Positions 1-13,538 are shown, counted from the stretch's first letter. The stretch is 64,000 nt of DNA from Evernia prunastri (GCA_003184365.1 NKYR01000018.1:310001-374000); one strand, 5' to 3'. Program-made: numbers and translations. Notes: generated from the sequence alone by a model not told the origin.

Positions 1-2362
1 AATCGGTCGTAGAGAGTTTCGATGGATTGAACTTACGGCGTTTGCCGGCGGGTATCTCTGGAAGCCCAAGTATCTCTGCACTCGGATTCATTGATGGGTC
101 TCCAAGCGAGTCAGTACCATATACAGATCCTGCGCGAAGCCCCATCTGCTGCTGCTGCCTGAGGATTTTGGCCCGGTCTGCGTCTGTCTTTGATCGTATT
201 GGAGGGACTGTCTGAGGGGTGCTGCTATGGCTTATTAAGGACGATGATCTTGGTACAGGCGTACCCAGAGGAGTCAATAACTGGTTGTATGCATCTGGAG
301 CTGCAGGGAAAGTCGGCCGCCCATATTGATCATAGTGCAGGAGCCTCTCTGGATGTTGGTATGTGCCAGCAGGCATCAACTGAGGGACTGGTCGACCTTG
401 CAAAGGCTGCACAGGCGCCGCTGGCAGTGGTCGACTTGGACCCACGCCTGGATGAAAGAACATTTCAGGCATATTATCTCGCGAAGGGCTCTGGGTGCCC
501 GAAGTGTAAGCTCCTTCGGATTCTGCTAACGTAGCTTCGTCGCCATCTTCGAAGCTTAGGCGTCGTGCCAAACTTCCCGGTTCAGAAAGACCACCAGTAC
601 CAGCTCGATCGACTCGTGCTGGGGCGAACGGATGTATGTATTCTTGGCCGGGGATTACATAGTCGTATTCTGCCCCCGAAAGGTCAGAACGCTGTGAAGT
701 CCTGGTTTCCGCGAAAGGTCGACCTTGGTTATCCGCCCGATTTGCAATTCTGTAGCTATCACCATACGGTACGTTTCCGGAAAATACACCGCCATAAGTG
801 TCCATGTCGATATTTACATCGCTATCACTACTTGGCTCGTGATACCTTAGAGATTGTTCTGACTCGTCAGATCTTCTATACGAACCCCGACCACTCTGTC
901 TCCGGGCCTCGTCTGCAGCATCCTGTTCATCTGCCATATGCATGGCAGCCAGACCTGCCTCTGCTTCGGCATCGCTTCTGTCGCTATAGGCATCATAATT
1001 CACATATTGGCCTTCGGCAATCTCACCTATATGGCCGTTAGGATGGAGATGCGAAGTGTCATGATTGAGCTCGGTTTCAGTGGGCTGGGTGAACAAAGGC
1101 TGGGTTGCTTGGGTTTCGTCTATCGATGCGTTCGCGGGCGTTCTTGCAACTCTTGGACTCCGCCTCGAGCTACTAGTTGTTGGTCTTCCCATGACCGCAG
1201 CCTCAACTTCTTGCATAAGATCATCATATCCTGGCGTTACGTCCGAGCTTTCTTGCGAATCGGCGTAGCCATTATGACCGCTAAAGTAATCTGGCTCAAC
1301 AGCCGCCTCAGATGGAGGGCCCGGAAGGGGTCGTGCTTGGGGATGACGCCCTATTGTATCACTTCGCTGCGGCGAATGTTGGGGTGGGGTTGGCCCAGGC
1401 GTTCCCGGTGTAGTTGGCAACGAGTTGTTCAAACCAACAGGCCTGCGATGGATAGCTGGAGATGTGATGCGCGGACTACCGTTCGACGGATAGCTCGGTA
1501 GAGAAGGTAGTTGATTATGCAAGGAAGGCGGATGATTAGAGATTCTTTCCCCTGAATTCCGAGATGCTGATATTCTTTGCGAGTAGGATTGCGGGGCCGC
1601 CGTGGTAGCGTTCGAAGGAAACGCGTCCCGACCTGGTGAGAATGGTGGGGGCGGAGGAGCGGGCGGTGTATAGGGCGATCCCGTAGACGGAGGTTGGGAA
1701 GTTGGCAAAGGAGGTAGTGTTTGCTGCCGATAGGGTAGCTCTGGCGGAGCACTCGCATATTGCAATCTTGGGTCTGATGCAATCTGGGGAGAGATGCGGC
1801 TGCCATACCGTTGCTCATGTGGTCTGGGTGGTGGTGGAGGAGGTTGGTTCGAGGAGTAAGACGAGGATGCCGAGTGAGGTGTATTTCCGTAAGCTGGCTG
1901 GTGCTGGCTGCTAGCTGGCTGGTAAGCTGCGGGTACGTATGGCTGATAGGCTGTACTGAAACTGCTGGTCGTAGCATTAGGGAGCTGTGGACTGTAATGA
2001 GGTTGCAGCGCCCCATATTGTTGCGGATTGTAAGAAGGCCGAGAGGTTGGTGGGGCAGGAGAATTATCTTGGTGCTGATATCCTCCAGTCCCTCCGGCAC
2101 CGTAGGACGTGGATCGCGGTGGAAAGGACGGACTTTGTGAGCCCCTGTATAGATCGTCCTGTTGTGTGATGGGATTGGCGCCCTGCCTGTAGGATCTGCC
2201 CTGGGCCATTGTGCCATCCACGTTTTCATGCATTTTCCCGTCGTCCCCGGGATCAAAGCTTTGTGTCCTTCGTACTGTTGAACTTCCCCCAGCCGTTCGT
2301 GATGTTGGAGAGTTCTGAAAACGGCTGTGACTTGGGCCCGGTGAGCTGTAAGGAAAAGCCAT
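1..2362 (-). CDS. Large Pro/Ser-rich protein, N-terminal part (possible RhoGEF), runs off left edge
   Basis: An uninterrupted minus-strand frame runs from an ATG at 2362 (GCCACCATGGC context) to base 1, giving about 787 residues with no stop and no intron needed. The protein begins MAFPYSSPGPSH and is disordered in character: Pro, Ser, Gln and Tyr rich, with a proline run near residue 190, acidic Ser/Asp stretches in the middle, and a basic GKRRKFNPSKLSTTD segment where the window ends. That last segment recalls, from memory, the region just before the conserved part of fungal Rho guanine-nucleotide exchange factors. This is a weak basis, and no DH, PH or CNH domain lies inside the window. 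The coding status is well supported because the composition is consistent throughout and competing frames contain stops. The function is a guess. It could equally be another cytoskeletal or polarity scaffold. Confidence 0.7.
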   Translation of the reverse strand, partial: MAFPYSSPGPSHSRFQNSPTSRTAGGSSTVRRTQSFDPGDDGKMHENVDGTMAQGRSYRQGANPITQQDDLYRGSQSPSFPPRSTSYGAGGTGGYQHQDNSPAPPTSRPSYNPQQYGALQPHYSPQLPNATTSSFSTAYQPYVPAAYQPASSQHQPAYGNTPHSASSSYSSNQPPPPPPRPHEQRYGSRISPQIASDPRLQYASAPPELPYRQQTLPPLPTSQPPSTGSPYTPPAPPPPPFSPGRDAFPSNATTAAPQSYSQRISASRNSGERISNHPPSLHNQLPSLPSYPSNGSPRITSPAIHRRPVGLNNSLPTTPGTPGPTPPQHSPQRSDTIGRHPQARPLPGPPSEAAVEPDYFSGHNGYADSQESSDVTPGYDDLMQEVEAAVMGRPTTSSSRRSPRVARTPANASIDETQATQPLFTQPTETELNHDTSHLHPNGHIGEIAEGQYVNYDAYSDRSDAEAEAGLAAMHMADEQDAADEARRQSGRGSYRRSDESEQSLRYHEPSSDSDVNIDMDTYGGVFSGNVPYGDSYRIANRADNQGRPFAETRTSQRSDLSGAEYDYVIPGQEYIHPFAPARVDRAGTGGLSEPGSLARRLSFEDGDEATLAESEGAYTSGTQSPSRDNMPEMFFHPGVGPSRPLPAAPVQPLQGRPVPQLMPAGTYQHPERLLHYDQYGRPTFPAAPDAYNQLLTPLGTPVPRSSSLISHSSTPQTVPPIRSKTDADRAKILRQQQQMGLRAGSVYGTDSLGDPSMNPSAEILGLPEIPAGKRRKFNPSKLSTTD

Positions 2363-3259
2363 GGTGGCTCGGCAATAACAATCCGTATTCCTGGGCCTGT
2401 TCCCAGACCGTGGCTCGTTGAATTCAAAAATTAAGATATGCCCAGAGCTCGACTCTCAAGTTGCAGTCGATGACGCGGGCTATGTGGGTGTAGAAGATCG
2501 CATGCCAAGGTCTGCAATTTATTCTCCGCCCCTGCAACCAACGATACGGCCTTCCCCCCTGATAATGAGGCTCCAGGTGCTCCAATGATAGTCTAGGCAC
2601 CTCAGCGACTTCTGTCATGTCAAGGCAAGCGTACTCCAGATGTTGGTTTGTTCGAGGCTGAAGTGACATGAATCTGCGACAAAGGGACGATCGACCACAC
2701 GGTCTGACCCCTGGGCCCAAGAGGACGATAGCAATATCAATGCGACTGGCACTGAGCTTCTCATGGTCATCAAAGATCATGTGCTGACGCGGAGCATCAG
2801 ATTCGTACATTTGATAACCCGGAATCTAGTTTTGGATCTTAGTAGGTAAGGCTGACGGAGTGCCAAGACGAAATGCACCAATGTACCCCGATCTACGTAG
2901 GTACGTTATGCGATGTCCTCTCCGTATTTCTTAAACCTAGAATATGTTGTAGTCTAGCCCTCTAGCTGAAGATGATGGCCAACCTTTCTCTGCACATTTC
3001 ATTGGAAGGAAGATAAATCGTTTGTGGTTCATGTAATCAATCACTTGAACTTGTTCGAGTGCGCGCTCACTACGGGGGAATAAAACAGTTTATTGGCTAT
3101 CGCTAACGGAGTATTGCACTCCCGGGTGATGCAGAACGCAATTGCATAGGCAAATCCCCAGTCCCTGTCCAAGCCCAAGACCGTGCAGATCGATATCAGT
3201 ACATAAGAAATTGACCATCCGTTCGACCAAAAGCCCTTTTCAAATGTTGATATCGTCGC
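2363..3259. other. Intergenic region upstream of the left-edge gene and downstream of the subtilisin gene
   Basis: About 0.9 kb. It should contain the promoter of the left-edge gene and the 3' end of the protease gene. A 128-codon open frame at 2424-2810 (-) has no recognisable protein features and ends just before the start of the downstream gene. I see no RNA gene or repeat. Confidence 0.6.
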
Positions 3260-4851
3260 TTACTTCAACTCATCGAAGAATTGCTCGACATTCTCAAGTT
3301 CAGATTTGATAAAGTCTTTGACTTTCTGCCCAGCGGCCTTCTCAGGTGTATGCTGTCGGCCGAAGATTTCGGAGATATTGGACGAGCCACCTCCGTTCCA
3401 CGCGAGAATCTACACAATGTCAGCGGAATCTTGACAGTAAAATTTGCAGCATGAGCGCCATATTCTTACATTTTTGGTATTCCTGGGGACGTCAGTGAGG
3501 CTGCCCACAGTGGCAACAGAGATCAAGCTCTCTTTAAGTTGCTTGGGAGTGATGTCTGCAACGGCGAATGCGGAGTCCTTTGAAGGCTGTAGAGACAAGA
3601 AGTAGGCCAAGAGACCGGCAATGTGTGGGGAAGCCATCGATGTACCGGAGATGGTGTTGGTGGCGTACTTGCTGCCAACCCAAGTGGATAGAATGTTGAG
3701 ACCTGGGGCAAAGATATCGTTACATTTTCCGTAATTGGAAAAGTAGGCACGCTCGTCAGCAAGGGTGGATGCGCCCACGGTGACGGCTTTCTCGGCGGCG
3801 GCAGGTGAGTAATTGCAGGAGTCGGCGTTATCGTTTCCAGCGGCTACAGCAAAATGGATGCCAGCGTCGACTGCTGCATTGACGGACAGGTCCAACGCAG
3901 GGGATTTGCCTCCGCCAAGACTCATGTTTGCGGCGCTACCCTTGAATCCCTTCTTTCCTTTCCCCTTCTTTGCGGCCTCCACCTTGTCTTGATGGCTGAG
4001 AGCAGCCCATTCAACGCCCTTGACAACGTCGGACATGGTTCCGGAGCCGTTGGATTTCAACACCTTGACAGCGTAGATATTGGCCTTTTTAGCGACACCG
4101 AACTTTTTCCCAGCAATGGTGCCGGAACAGTGAGTGCCGTGACCGTTGCCATCCTCATCTTCGTCACCAGGAGGGATAGTCTTGCCCCATGTTGCGCGGC
4201 CCTCGAAGTCGACATGCTCGATGTTGGTCCCAGTGTCGATGACATACACATCCACGCCTTCACCACCATCTTCCGAGTAGAGATATTTATTGAAGGTACC
4301 GAAACTCAAGCTGTTGCGATGTGAGATTCTAGCCAACCCCCAAGGTGCATTCTTTTCCGTCTCGGCACCCATGGTGTGGACCTCAGAATCTCTTTCGATG
4401 AAGGCGACCTGTTTGATAACCCAGGTTCAGTAAGGTCACGTGCACATAGATAGGAGATAAGGAATGATCTAGGTGTTGTACTTACATCTGGGTGCCTGCG
4501 GACTTGTTCGATAACGCTCTCGTCGAAGTGTCCAGAGTATCCAAGGAGACCTCCGGCAATGTTATATGTATGCTTGAGCCCACCGAAAGCTGTGAAAGGC
4601 AACTGAGACCGTTTGAGCAGATCCCTCTTGGAGGTCTCGACCTGAAGGTGCTGATCTTGAACCCAGTCGTGATGTGCTGATGCTGATGAATGCGAAAGAC
4701 CGTCTTTGAATACAACGATATATGAGTCTGGGATCTCTTGAGACTGTGTAGATGAGAGGATGGGAGCGGCGTCGTTGTGGATGGAGTTGACCAGGACTGG
4801 AGACGCTGATGCGAGTAAAGGCAGCAGCGACAGTGCCAAATAGCCCTTCAT
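3260..4851 (-). CDS. prb1: Vacuolar subtilisin-like serine protease (PRB1 / Alp2 / PepC type)
   Basis: Three exons: 4851-4486, 4408-3470 and 3409-3260, with introns of 77 and 60 nt, giving 484 residues. The start MKGYLALSLLPLLASASP is a signal peptide. An inhibitor I9 propeptide follows (PDSYIVVFK to about residue 122), with the maturation region around HTMGAETEKNAPWG. The S8 peptidase catalytic triad is visible: Asp180 (YVIDTGTN), His212 (NGHGTHCSG) and Ser379 (ISGTSMASP), with oxyanion Asn314 (AAGNDNAD). The Lys/Gly-rich KKGKGKKGFKG insertion and NMSLGGG identify the vacuolar Alp2/PepC branch rather than the secreted Alp1 type. The expected role is vacuolar protein turnover and autophagic-body breakdown, with zymogen activation. 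It is divergently placed from the BEACH gene, sharing a 547-nt upstream region. All splice junctions keep frame and match the family. Confidence 0.95.
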
Positions 4852-5398
4852 AATGGAATAGTATGGCCCTGATGTACTCGAGATTCTATGTGTTGAAGAA
4901 CAGAGTTGTATCAAATTATGAGGATGGCGGTCGAGGTTAGAAAAGGTACTTGTAGAGGAAGAGGGCTGGGAAAGATAAGAGCAGCTTTGAGGTTGGGGTC
5001 ACAAGATGGCGACATCTTAGCTCGCCTAGGCAACAATTCCGGCGTTTCTTAAATCCGGGGCTTGGCGCCGTTGGCCTTGGCAATGTCTGCAGCTGTGAAA
5101 CACTCAAACCGAGGGATCTCTAACACTGGACCTGCAGCTACGATTAATTGAGGTCCACCAAGGTAAACTGCAAGATTGATGGATAATAGTGAAAACAGAT
5201 TTTCAACAACTAACAAGATTGCGACAGAATTTTTCCCACCGGTGACTTGGAATTTGGGCCCTCATCATCTGCCTATGAAGCACGCGGTTCTGGCACAAGA
5301 CACTGTCCTGCAACTTGCCCAGGTGCAGGAAGTCGAGGGAAAAGAAGCCACATGATGGTGGCGCCCTGAATTGATGGATACCTCGAGAAGAGAATATC
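4852..5398. promoter_or_regulatory. Shared divergent upstream region of protease and BEACH genes
   Basis: A 547-nt region between the two start codons, which are transcribed away from each other. It must hold both promoters. I found no unambiguous TATA element. Assignment rests on position only. Confidence 0.5.
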
Positions 5399-8300
5399 AT
5401 GACATCCAAGGTACCGAGAAGCCGGGCTTCAACGCTCCAAGATGCCGAAGGAGGAGGGACCGAGCTTCAGAGCCTGCTGGTGCTGCTGGTACAGAACACG
5501 TTGGACTCGGGGGAAAGTGGCGCAGGAGATGAGCTCCAGATTAGACTGGAGACTGCGCATCGTATTCGTCAAGCACTTCTGGAAAATCCAAGCCATGTGA
5601 GAGACAACTTTAGGCGTATGAACGGCTTCCAGTCTCTTATCGCAATCATGGGTGATATATCTACGAGCTACAAGCCTTACCATGGCATGGAAGAGAGACA
5701 GCTTCCCGCGACTCTAAATGTTTTGCAGGCTGTCCTCAGTATACTCGCAGCTGCATTGCAAGACCACAAGGGCAACCAGAAGTACTTTCGTCTTTGCATT
5801 GACGGAGGCGGATGGCCGACCTTGAAGAGACTTCTCTACTCGCTGCTTTTGGAGAATGGTGAGGCAAGACTGGAAACCGTTGCAGATCGAGTATTCGGGT
5901 GTCTACTGGCCTGCGCGCTAGACGACGAGTCAATGACCAGCTTCTATAGTAATTTGAGACGACAGTTGACGAGCGTCAGCAGCGCCAGTGACCGGACGCT
6001 AGATGCAGATTTTGCTAACACGGAATCTGCCTCCCACGAACAGCAGCGCAATGGAGGCCAAATAGCGGAGCAAGATGCCCTGACTGACGACCTTCTAAAG
6101 CAAGAGATTAGCCAGTTGACCATTGTACACAATCCAGATGCGGTCTTGATCATGTTTGAGCTCTGGAACGATCTTGGAGATCGAGACCAGCAAGGAAGAA
6201 AGGCTCTACGCGCTGGTGCTGTTTCCTTGGGGGTGCCAAACACCATTCGTCATCTGGCCGCTCTGAACACCACGAATCTGGCTGCAATTCATGGCACAGG
6301 TCTATTAAGCAAAACACTCTGGTCTCTGATTAGCCTGCCGTCAACAGATCGTCCCCCGGCTTCTCAGCTTCGCCTGCTAGCCACTGTTCTTCTCAGTCTG
6401 GGCATTGGGAACTTGAACGATGCCCATTTTCTATACCGGCATGCACGCTCATCACGGTGCATTGCAGACCTCCTTCTGCTGTCTTTAAAAGCTTCTCGTT
6501 CGCCTTCCTATGTACATTTCGATCTGTCTATGAACGGATATGCTTCGATAGAGTTGCCAGGCATTGGCAGAACTTTCCCTCCAGCCTCCCCGAGCGCTGG
6601 CTATAGTTTATCGCTTTGGTTCCAAGTAGTTCAGTTCGATCCTGCTTCCCACACAACGATCTTTGGAGCGTTTGATGCAGGTCAGACGTGCTTTGTACTT
6701 GTTTACTTAGAAAGGGACACGCATAATCTTATTCTCCAAACATCTGTCACATCCGCCAGACCTAGTGTGCGATTCAAATCGACTGCCTTCAAAGAGCGAC
6801 ATTGGTATCATGTTGTCATTACGCATCGACGCTCCAAGGGCCCATCTTCTGCTAGAGCTTCCCTCTTCATTGGTGGCGAGTTCGTTGAACAAGTCAAGTC
6901 CTTGTACCCTGAATCATCTCTACCTATCAATAACGGCAACGAAGCTGTTGGGTCTCCCTCATTAAATCGAAAGAACAACGCGATCCAAGCGTTCCTAGGG
7001 ACGCCGCAGGACCTCGCCTCTCGCCTGGGCAAAGGACTCGTCTCCACGCAATGGCGGTTGGCTTCTGCATATCTTTTTGCTGATGTACTGAGTGACGATC
7101 TCATCGCTGTGTACTATGAGCTTGGACCAAGATACACTGGTAACTATCAGGACTGTCTTGGGTCTTTCCAGACTTATCAGGCTTCCGCTGCATTAAATCT
7201 GCGAAATGAGAGCCTTCATCCTGGCAGGGAAGAGAGATCGGATATCGTCTCCGCAATAAGATCTAAGGCTGGTATGCTTCTTCCAGAATCTAAGATCCTT
7301 CTCAACATTTCAGCATCCATGGTGCTGGATGATAACGATCAGAACCACATTGACGAAACTCAGCTCATGAAGTATATTTCGAAGACCGCCGGCAAGAATC
7401 TTCGCAACGTTACCAGAGGTGGGCGCAATGCTCTTGCGGTCAACGGAGCTATCCCGTCTGTGAACGAGGCTTTGCTCCATTCCTCTGGTTTCGCAGTACT
7501 CACTGGCGATCCCACCACGATCGTGCCACAATCCCTTGATGAGGCTGCATGGCGAATTGGAGGATGCGCTGCTGTCGGTCTTGCGCTACTTGAATCGGCC
7601 GCTACTTCTGATGCTCTGGTCAGAGCCTTGAACATCCTCTTTGAAAGTATACAGGAGAATTGGCGTAATAGCGAAGCTATGGAACGAGAGAACGGTTTCG
7701 GGGTCCTGTCAACTTTGCTTACAACCAAATTATGCCAAGCAGATATGCAGCAGAGTGCTACCAGTCTGCCTTTGACTGTCCTTGCAGAGATACTGAGATT
7801 CGTTGGCTATCGGATCGATAAGCCTGAAGACTCAGTGCTCAACAACCCATTAGCGTATCGTATTCTGCTTATCGACATGGACTTCTGGCGTAGTGCGGAG
7901 CCTGCTGTGCAGAAACTTTATTATGAACAATTCATAGTATTTGGACTGCACAGCAAGTTCCATCAATTCAACACGAAGCGCTTGCTGAGAATGCGTATGA
8001 TCTTCTCTTCATGTGATCATGATTGCAGGTCACTGACATCCTTTCCCAGGTATCATAAAGAAATGGTTAGATGTACTCAAAGGCGAATCTTTCACGACAG
8101 AAACGTTCGAATACTTTTTGGAAGCCTTCAAAACTTTTCTCATCAGAAACCCCTCCGCGGACTCAATGCGTTCTCTGGCATTGTACATCACTTATGCTGT
8201 CCATAAGCCAAAGCAAACGGAAATGCATCCAACGCGAAGTAAGAGTATCATGTTGAACACAAACGCCTCATCTCGGAGACAAACGTTATCGAGCCCGTCC

Positions 8301-11300
8301 TCACGATCGACATATCAGAAAGATGATGTTGTCCCACATCTCAGTCAGTTACAAGTTGCGTTGAAGATGCTCGAACTTTATGCAGATATGCTTTGCCAGA
8401 AAAATGAACTTGCAAATATTAGGAAATTCGCTAGGACGGTGACAAACAAGGTAGCAACTACTCCCACAGTTTCTCAAATTCTGCTTACGCTTTTCAGTGG
8501 CTTCTTCATCTTCTCGCCGATGACGAGTCAACGGTAGTCGTGTTGGCAGCTAAAATACTGGCTCGTCTTCTTGTGATAAATGGACCCAGCTATGTGCAAA
8601 AGTTCGTTGACAAAACCGGGGGTATAGTAATTATGCAGCAGAGGTTCAAGCGGTGGTGGAGTGTGCCGACCATATGGCCGATCTGCTTCGCTGTCTTCTT
8701 CGGACTAGATCCTGGAAGTATAGATTTCTCTAGGAGGTTTGACATGTTCAGCCTACTAGAAGTATTTGCTCCTGGCGGCAGGGCTCCAGTTGTTAATCCC
8801 GCAATGCTACCGGTAATTACTGCGATGCTCGAGCAGGGGCTCAAGACTGTAGCTAGAGAGCAATTGGACCCCGACTCACCCTTGACCGAGAAGGGCAACG
8901 AAAAAAATGCGAACTTTGCGAAGAGTCCAGCGACGCCTACGCACTCAAGGCAGCGATCTATGACTCTAGGTGTTGAGCCATCAACGCCAAGTAAGCGCTT
9001 TAGATCTTTGCTCACTCTTGGGAACTTACTAATAGCCAATAGTTAGTGCTACATCTCCAGTCGACGATCTGGCAGAGTCCGTGTGCACGTTACGAACGGT
9101 CATAAGATTTCTGGCTGATATACACACGAAATCACAAGGCTTTCGAGACTTCACAATTAACCCACCCTATGTCCAAGAGCTGTTCTTCGTGCTTTTTCCA
9201 ATCGTTGTGAGCGCCAACAGTGTTAGCCCAGAGACGGAATTACATTCTCGGGACTCTGCATTGACTTTCAAGGGCAATGACGTGATCATGAGACCTTTGT
9301 CTGCCAATTCAATGAAAGGGGTTCCAGTGGTAAAAACTGCTACAGTCGAACCTTCCCAAATCCTCAAACCCTCAAGGAACCAAGCACCCAAAAGAATGTC
9401 ATCATATATTCTTGTGACATCAGATCTCTCCAACCCGGAATCCTCAGCCTCCAAGTTGCAACCAGTCATATCGCCTAGCAGATTCAAGCCCGTGTCAAAT
9501 CCCAGTAGCTCAATCGTAGAAGAGCTCCTAGAGTTGACGATCGCTGTCTTTTCCGATCAGATATTTACAAGAAAAGACTTTCCGGGGTTGGGATTGTTCA
9601 TGAGGGTGCCGCCAGGGTTCCAGGAGCACCAGGCCTACTTCGAAACGTTCATCCTTCGGAATACCCTGTCACATCTAGGAAATACAATCAAGTTGAATCA
9701 GAAGCTCCTCTGGGAACCGCGAGTTGTCACGAACATAGCGCGCTTTGCTGCGCATCTGGGAGAAGCTATCTACGAAGGCTGGTTCATCAGCGGTGCGGAG
9801 GATACTTTGGATTTCTTGGCCAGCATCTTGGAGTATCTCCAGCTTCCCAGTATCTCCTCAATTAAAGCCATCAGACTCTGCAGTCAGATTATTACAAACA
9901 TCAGAACCGTACTGCTGCGAGTGGTGCTTCTTCGGCTGTCTGAATTAGATGATATGGCATCATCTAATGATACCGTTTTATTCCTGAACAGGCTTGCTTA
10001 TTGGCAGACAGTCCTACTACCGGCAGAAGATCCGCAGGACGGCTTTCTCAAATTACTGTGCTACTTGGTCTACAATAGGTTGACTGGCCCTAATGACCAG
10101 GTGCGTATGGCAGCTGCGAATCTATGGCGGATGCTGTACGTCCAGAAAAACGATCAAATAACTGCGATCCTCCAGCAGGCAAGCAGCTTTAGCAGTAACG
10201 CACTTACGAAAGGGTTTCGAAAGATCATGGAGCTCGACAATGAAACATTCCTTGCCTGGGCGGACGATCATCGGGAGGCTCTAGACAACGCTTTGTCTAC
10301 TGCATTGTCGAAGTCATGGGCGTCTTTCGTCAGTGAAGAGAATCGCAGGACTGAAGAAACAGCGAAGGCCAGGGTCACCAAAAGGAGGGAGAAGCTGAAG
10401 CTCTGGGCATCAGAGAATGCTGCGACAGATGAGATTCTCAGACGCCACGAGACAGGAGCGGACCACTGGCGATCAAACATCTACGCTGCGGAGCATCTCA
10501 AGCGCCAACGTGCTTTACAAGATCAGCAAGACAACCAGGTATTCAATGCATCGACATGGACGAAAATGAGTCTGGAGCTTCGCAGACCTTGCGGTGTCTT
10601 TGACGATAACATCAGTCCAAAATGGCAGCTAGATCAAACAGAAGGGCGAAACAGAATGAGGATGCGCTTCATTGCTGACAAAGATGCCCATTCGCACGAG
10701 TATCAGCCTAAGCGGAGTCAATCCCAGGGACCTGCGAAGCGTCGGCGCAGTACTGTTGCCAGAACTAAGGCAATTGCTAAAGACATCCCTCCGCTGCCAA
10801 ATCAATCCCAAACCATACCGAATGCCCTGAACTCTCAGACTGGTCTGATTCACAGTGTTGACACTTCTGCCAAACCATCGGAGGAGCAAGAGAACGATCT
10901 GGACGCCGATGATGATTTCGAAATGGTAGATGACCCACGGGACGGGTCCGAAGAATATGAGGACAAAAACCGCAAAGTCATGCGCAGCCTTCAGCGAGGC
11001 GATCAAGTCGAACACGTTAACAACGTGTCCAGGATCGTTGGCCTTGAGGCAGTAGAGGCCCTCCTCATCCTTGGAAAGGGACACCTGTACCTGCTCGATA
11101 ACCTTTTTCAACGTTCCGATGGTGAGGTAGTGAATGTTTGGCAGGCTCCCCAAGAAGAACGTGATGCATACTTGCAAATGATATCAGGACGTGAGGCCGG
11201 TGATCGTCCTGCACCATCTTTGAAGACAGACTACGAAACGCGAAGCTGGCGCTGGGACGATGTTCTCAGCATCTCTAAAAGCCGATTTCTGTTCCGCGAT

Positions 11301-13538
11301 GTAGCTATAGAGGTCTTCTTCGTGGACGGACGGAGCTATCTGCTTACAACCAACACTCCGAATCTAAGGAACGAGCTATATCAGAAGTTACTCGGTAAGG
11401 CTACCCACGCTGCTGACTCTGCGATTGGCGAGGACTCATGGAGGATCGAATCGGTCAGGAACCAAGGCGATGAGATGCAGACATTTGGGTCCAGGTTCAC
11501 CAGCGTCTTCGCTCAAAATAATGCGAATCCAGCAACTCGAAAATGGATGCGAGGCGAGCTATCCAATTTTCATTACCTTATGCTTGTCAATACTATGGCC
11601 GGGCGTACATTCAACGACCTAACACAGTACCCAGTCTTCCCTTGGGTGCTCGCAGATTACACAAGCGAGGAACTTGACCTTACCAATCCTCGTACTTTCC
11701 GGGATCTGACTAAACCCATGGGTTGCCAAGATCCAGCGAGGCAAGCCGAATTCAAGGACCGCTATCAGTCCTTTGCAGAAATGGGCGACGAGAGGTCGCC
11801 GGCCTTCCATTATGGCACTCATTACTCCTCCGCAATGATTGTGACTTCGTATCTCATCCGGCTGCAGCCTTTTGTACATTCATATCTTCTGTTGCAAGGT
11901 GGCAGCTTCGATCATCCAGATCGATTGTTCTACTCAATGGAGAAGGCCTGGTCCTCAGCCTCACGGGAGAACATGACCGATGTTAGAGAGTTGATCCCAG
12001 AATTTTTCTATCTGCCTGAGTTCTTGCAGAACCACAATCATTATGACTTTGGCTCTCGGCAGGGAGGTGCCGCGATAGAGTCCGTGGAGCTCCCGCCTTG
12101 GGCTGAAGGCGATCCGAAGATATTCATTGCGAAACACAGGGAAGCTTTGGAGAGCGAGCATGTTAGTCAGCATCTACATCAATGGATTGATCTGGTCTTT
12201 GGTCAGAAGCAACGCGGGGAAGCTGCTCTGGAAGCAACGAATGTGTTCCATCATTTGTCTTATCATGGCGCCAAAGACCTTGACAGCATCGATGACCCGG
12301 TGGAGAGGTTGGCAACCATAGGTATCATCCACAACTTCGGCCAGACTCCTCACCAAGTGTTTCAGCGGACTCATCCAGCTCGGGAGGACTCGAGGTACAA
12401 GGTGAAGCGGCTGGATACTGCTGCCGAGGGTCTGACTCGTCTGCCATTTCCTCTAATAGGTACGTCAACTTCCAGGATGAATTTGTATCCCACTGATAAG
12501 GACCACCGTCATAGAGAGCCATGACCGTGTCGCGTACCTTCAGTACTCGTCGAAGCACGAGAAGCTCATTTGCTCAACACCGTTTCGACTCAACATTGGC
12601 CCAACCTACGATAAGTATATGGAGTGGGGTTTCATTGACGGAAGCGTCAGATTCTATGCTGCTGATACGGAAAAAGTGTGAAGTCTCATAGGAATTATCT
12701 GAATCCCACTGACATTGCTACAGCTCATCGGCCTATCCGAGCACGTACATCAAGGACAGTTGACGTTCGTGCTGCTTGGAGACTCCAAAACCCTGGTGAC
12801 GGCAGGTTCAGACTGTACGATCTCTATCTGGACACTGATCATCGGTCCCAATTCTGTTGACCTCCTGCCAAAAGTTACATTGTTTGGACATCGGTCTGCT
12901 GTCACGACAATGGCAGCGTCACGATCGTTTAGTGCTTTGCTCTCTGCCTCCTCGGATGGCCAAGTGTTGCTTTGGGACCTGAATCGCCTAGCGCTTGTCC
13001 GCCGACTAACGAGCGGCAAGCCAGTTGAGGCGAGTCGCTTCCCTCCGTTTGAGGATGTGGAGGAGCTAACAAACGCGCAGTGTGCTCGTATCAATGATGT
13101 GACGGGCGTGATCATGCTCTGCCGAGGGCCAGAGGTATCACTGTGGACACTCAATGGAGATGCCATACTAGAGCAAAATATCTACGTAGAGGGCGATGAC
13201 ATCATCTCATCTTGTGCTTTCTACGAAGGGTCTGGAAATGAGTACCTGGAGCGCAACCTCATCTTTACGGGCCACAAAAAGGGTGTTGTGAATGTAAGCC
13301 TTCTCCTCTTCCCGTTCGACGTGCAATTTTCTGTTGGCTAAAGCAATTTCAGGTTTGGAATACCGCCATTTCTGATCGTGTCTTCGTTCTCGAGCACGTG
13401 AAGCGCATGCATCATCTGGACCACGCGGGCTATAACATTGGCACCACCATCACATCAATTTTGCCCATGGCGCAAAAGGTGTACACAGGCGATGATGACG
13501 GACGAGTGTATGAATGGGATTGCATTCAGAGACAGTGA
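5399..13538 (+). CDS. BEACH-WD40 protein (neurobeachin / WDFY3 / Bph1 family)
   Basis: Seven exons: 5399-7994, 8050-8450, 8498-8990, 9043-12459, 12515-12675, 12724-13293 and 13353-13538. Introns are 47-59 nt and every junction keeps frame, giving 2,607 residues. The first two thirds are helical-repeat-like, with a concanavalin/LamG-like segment near residues 370-505 (SLWFQVVQFDP ... HWYHVVITHRR). A PH-BEACH segment lies near 1805-1950 and includes LLILGKGHLYLLD. The BEACH domain is near 1960-2275, with MRGELSNFHYLMLVNTMAGR, TQYPVFPWVL and HYGTHYSSAM. C-terminal WD40 repeats (near 2330-2607) include GHRSAVTTMAAS and SDGQVLLWDL. Proteins of this family act in membrane traffic, lysosome/vacuole size control and selective autophagy. 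The size and order match WDFY3/Bph1-like fungal proteins. The start is the first in-frame ATG. Confidence 0.95.

Noticed and set aside
1429..2427. 332-codon minus-strand frame beginning MNSTSHGLG
   Set aside because: It overlaps the better frame starting at 2362, is rich in His/Arg/Leu as expected of a shadow frame, and stops while the 2362 frame stays open to the edge.
2424..2810. 128-codon open frame on the minus strand upstream of the left-edge gene
   Set aside because: Composition is not protein-like, no motif, and it lies where the promoter and 5' leader of the left-edge gene should be.
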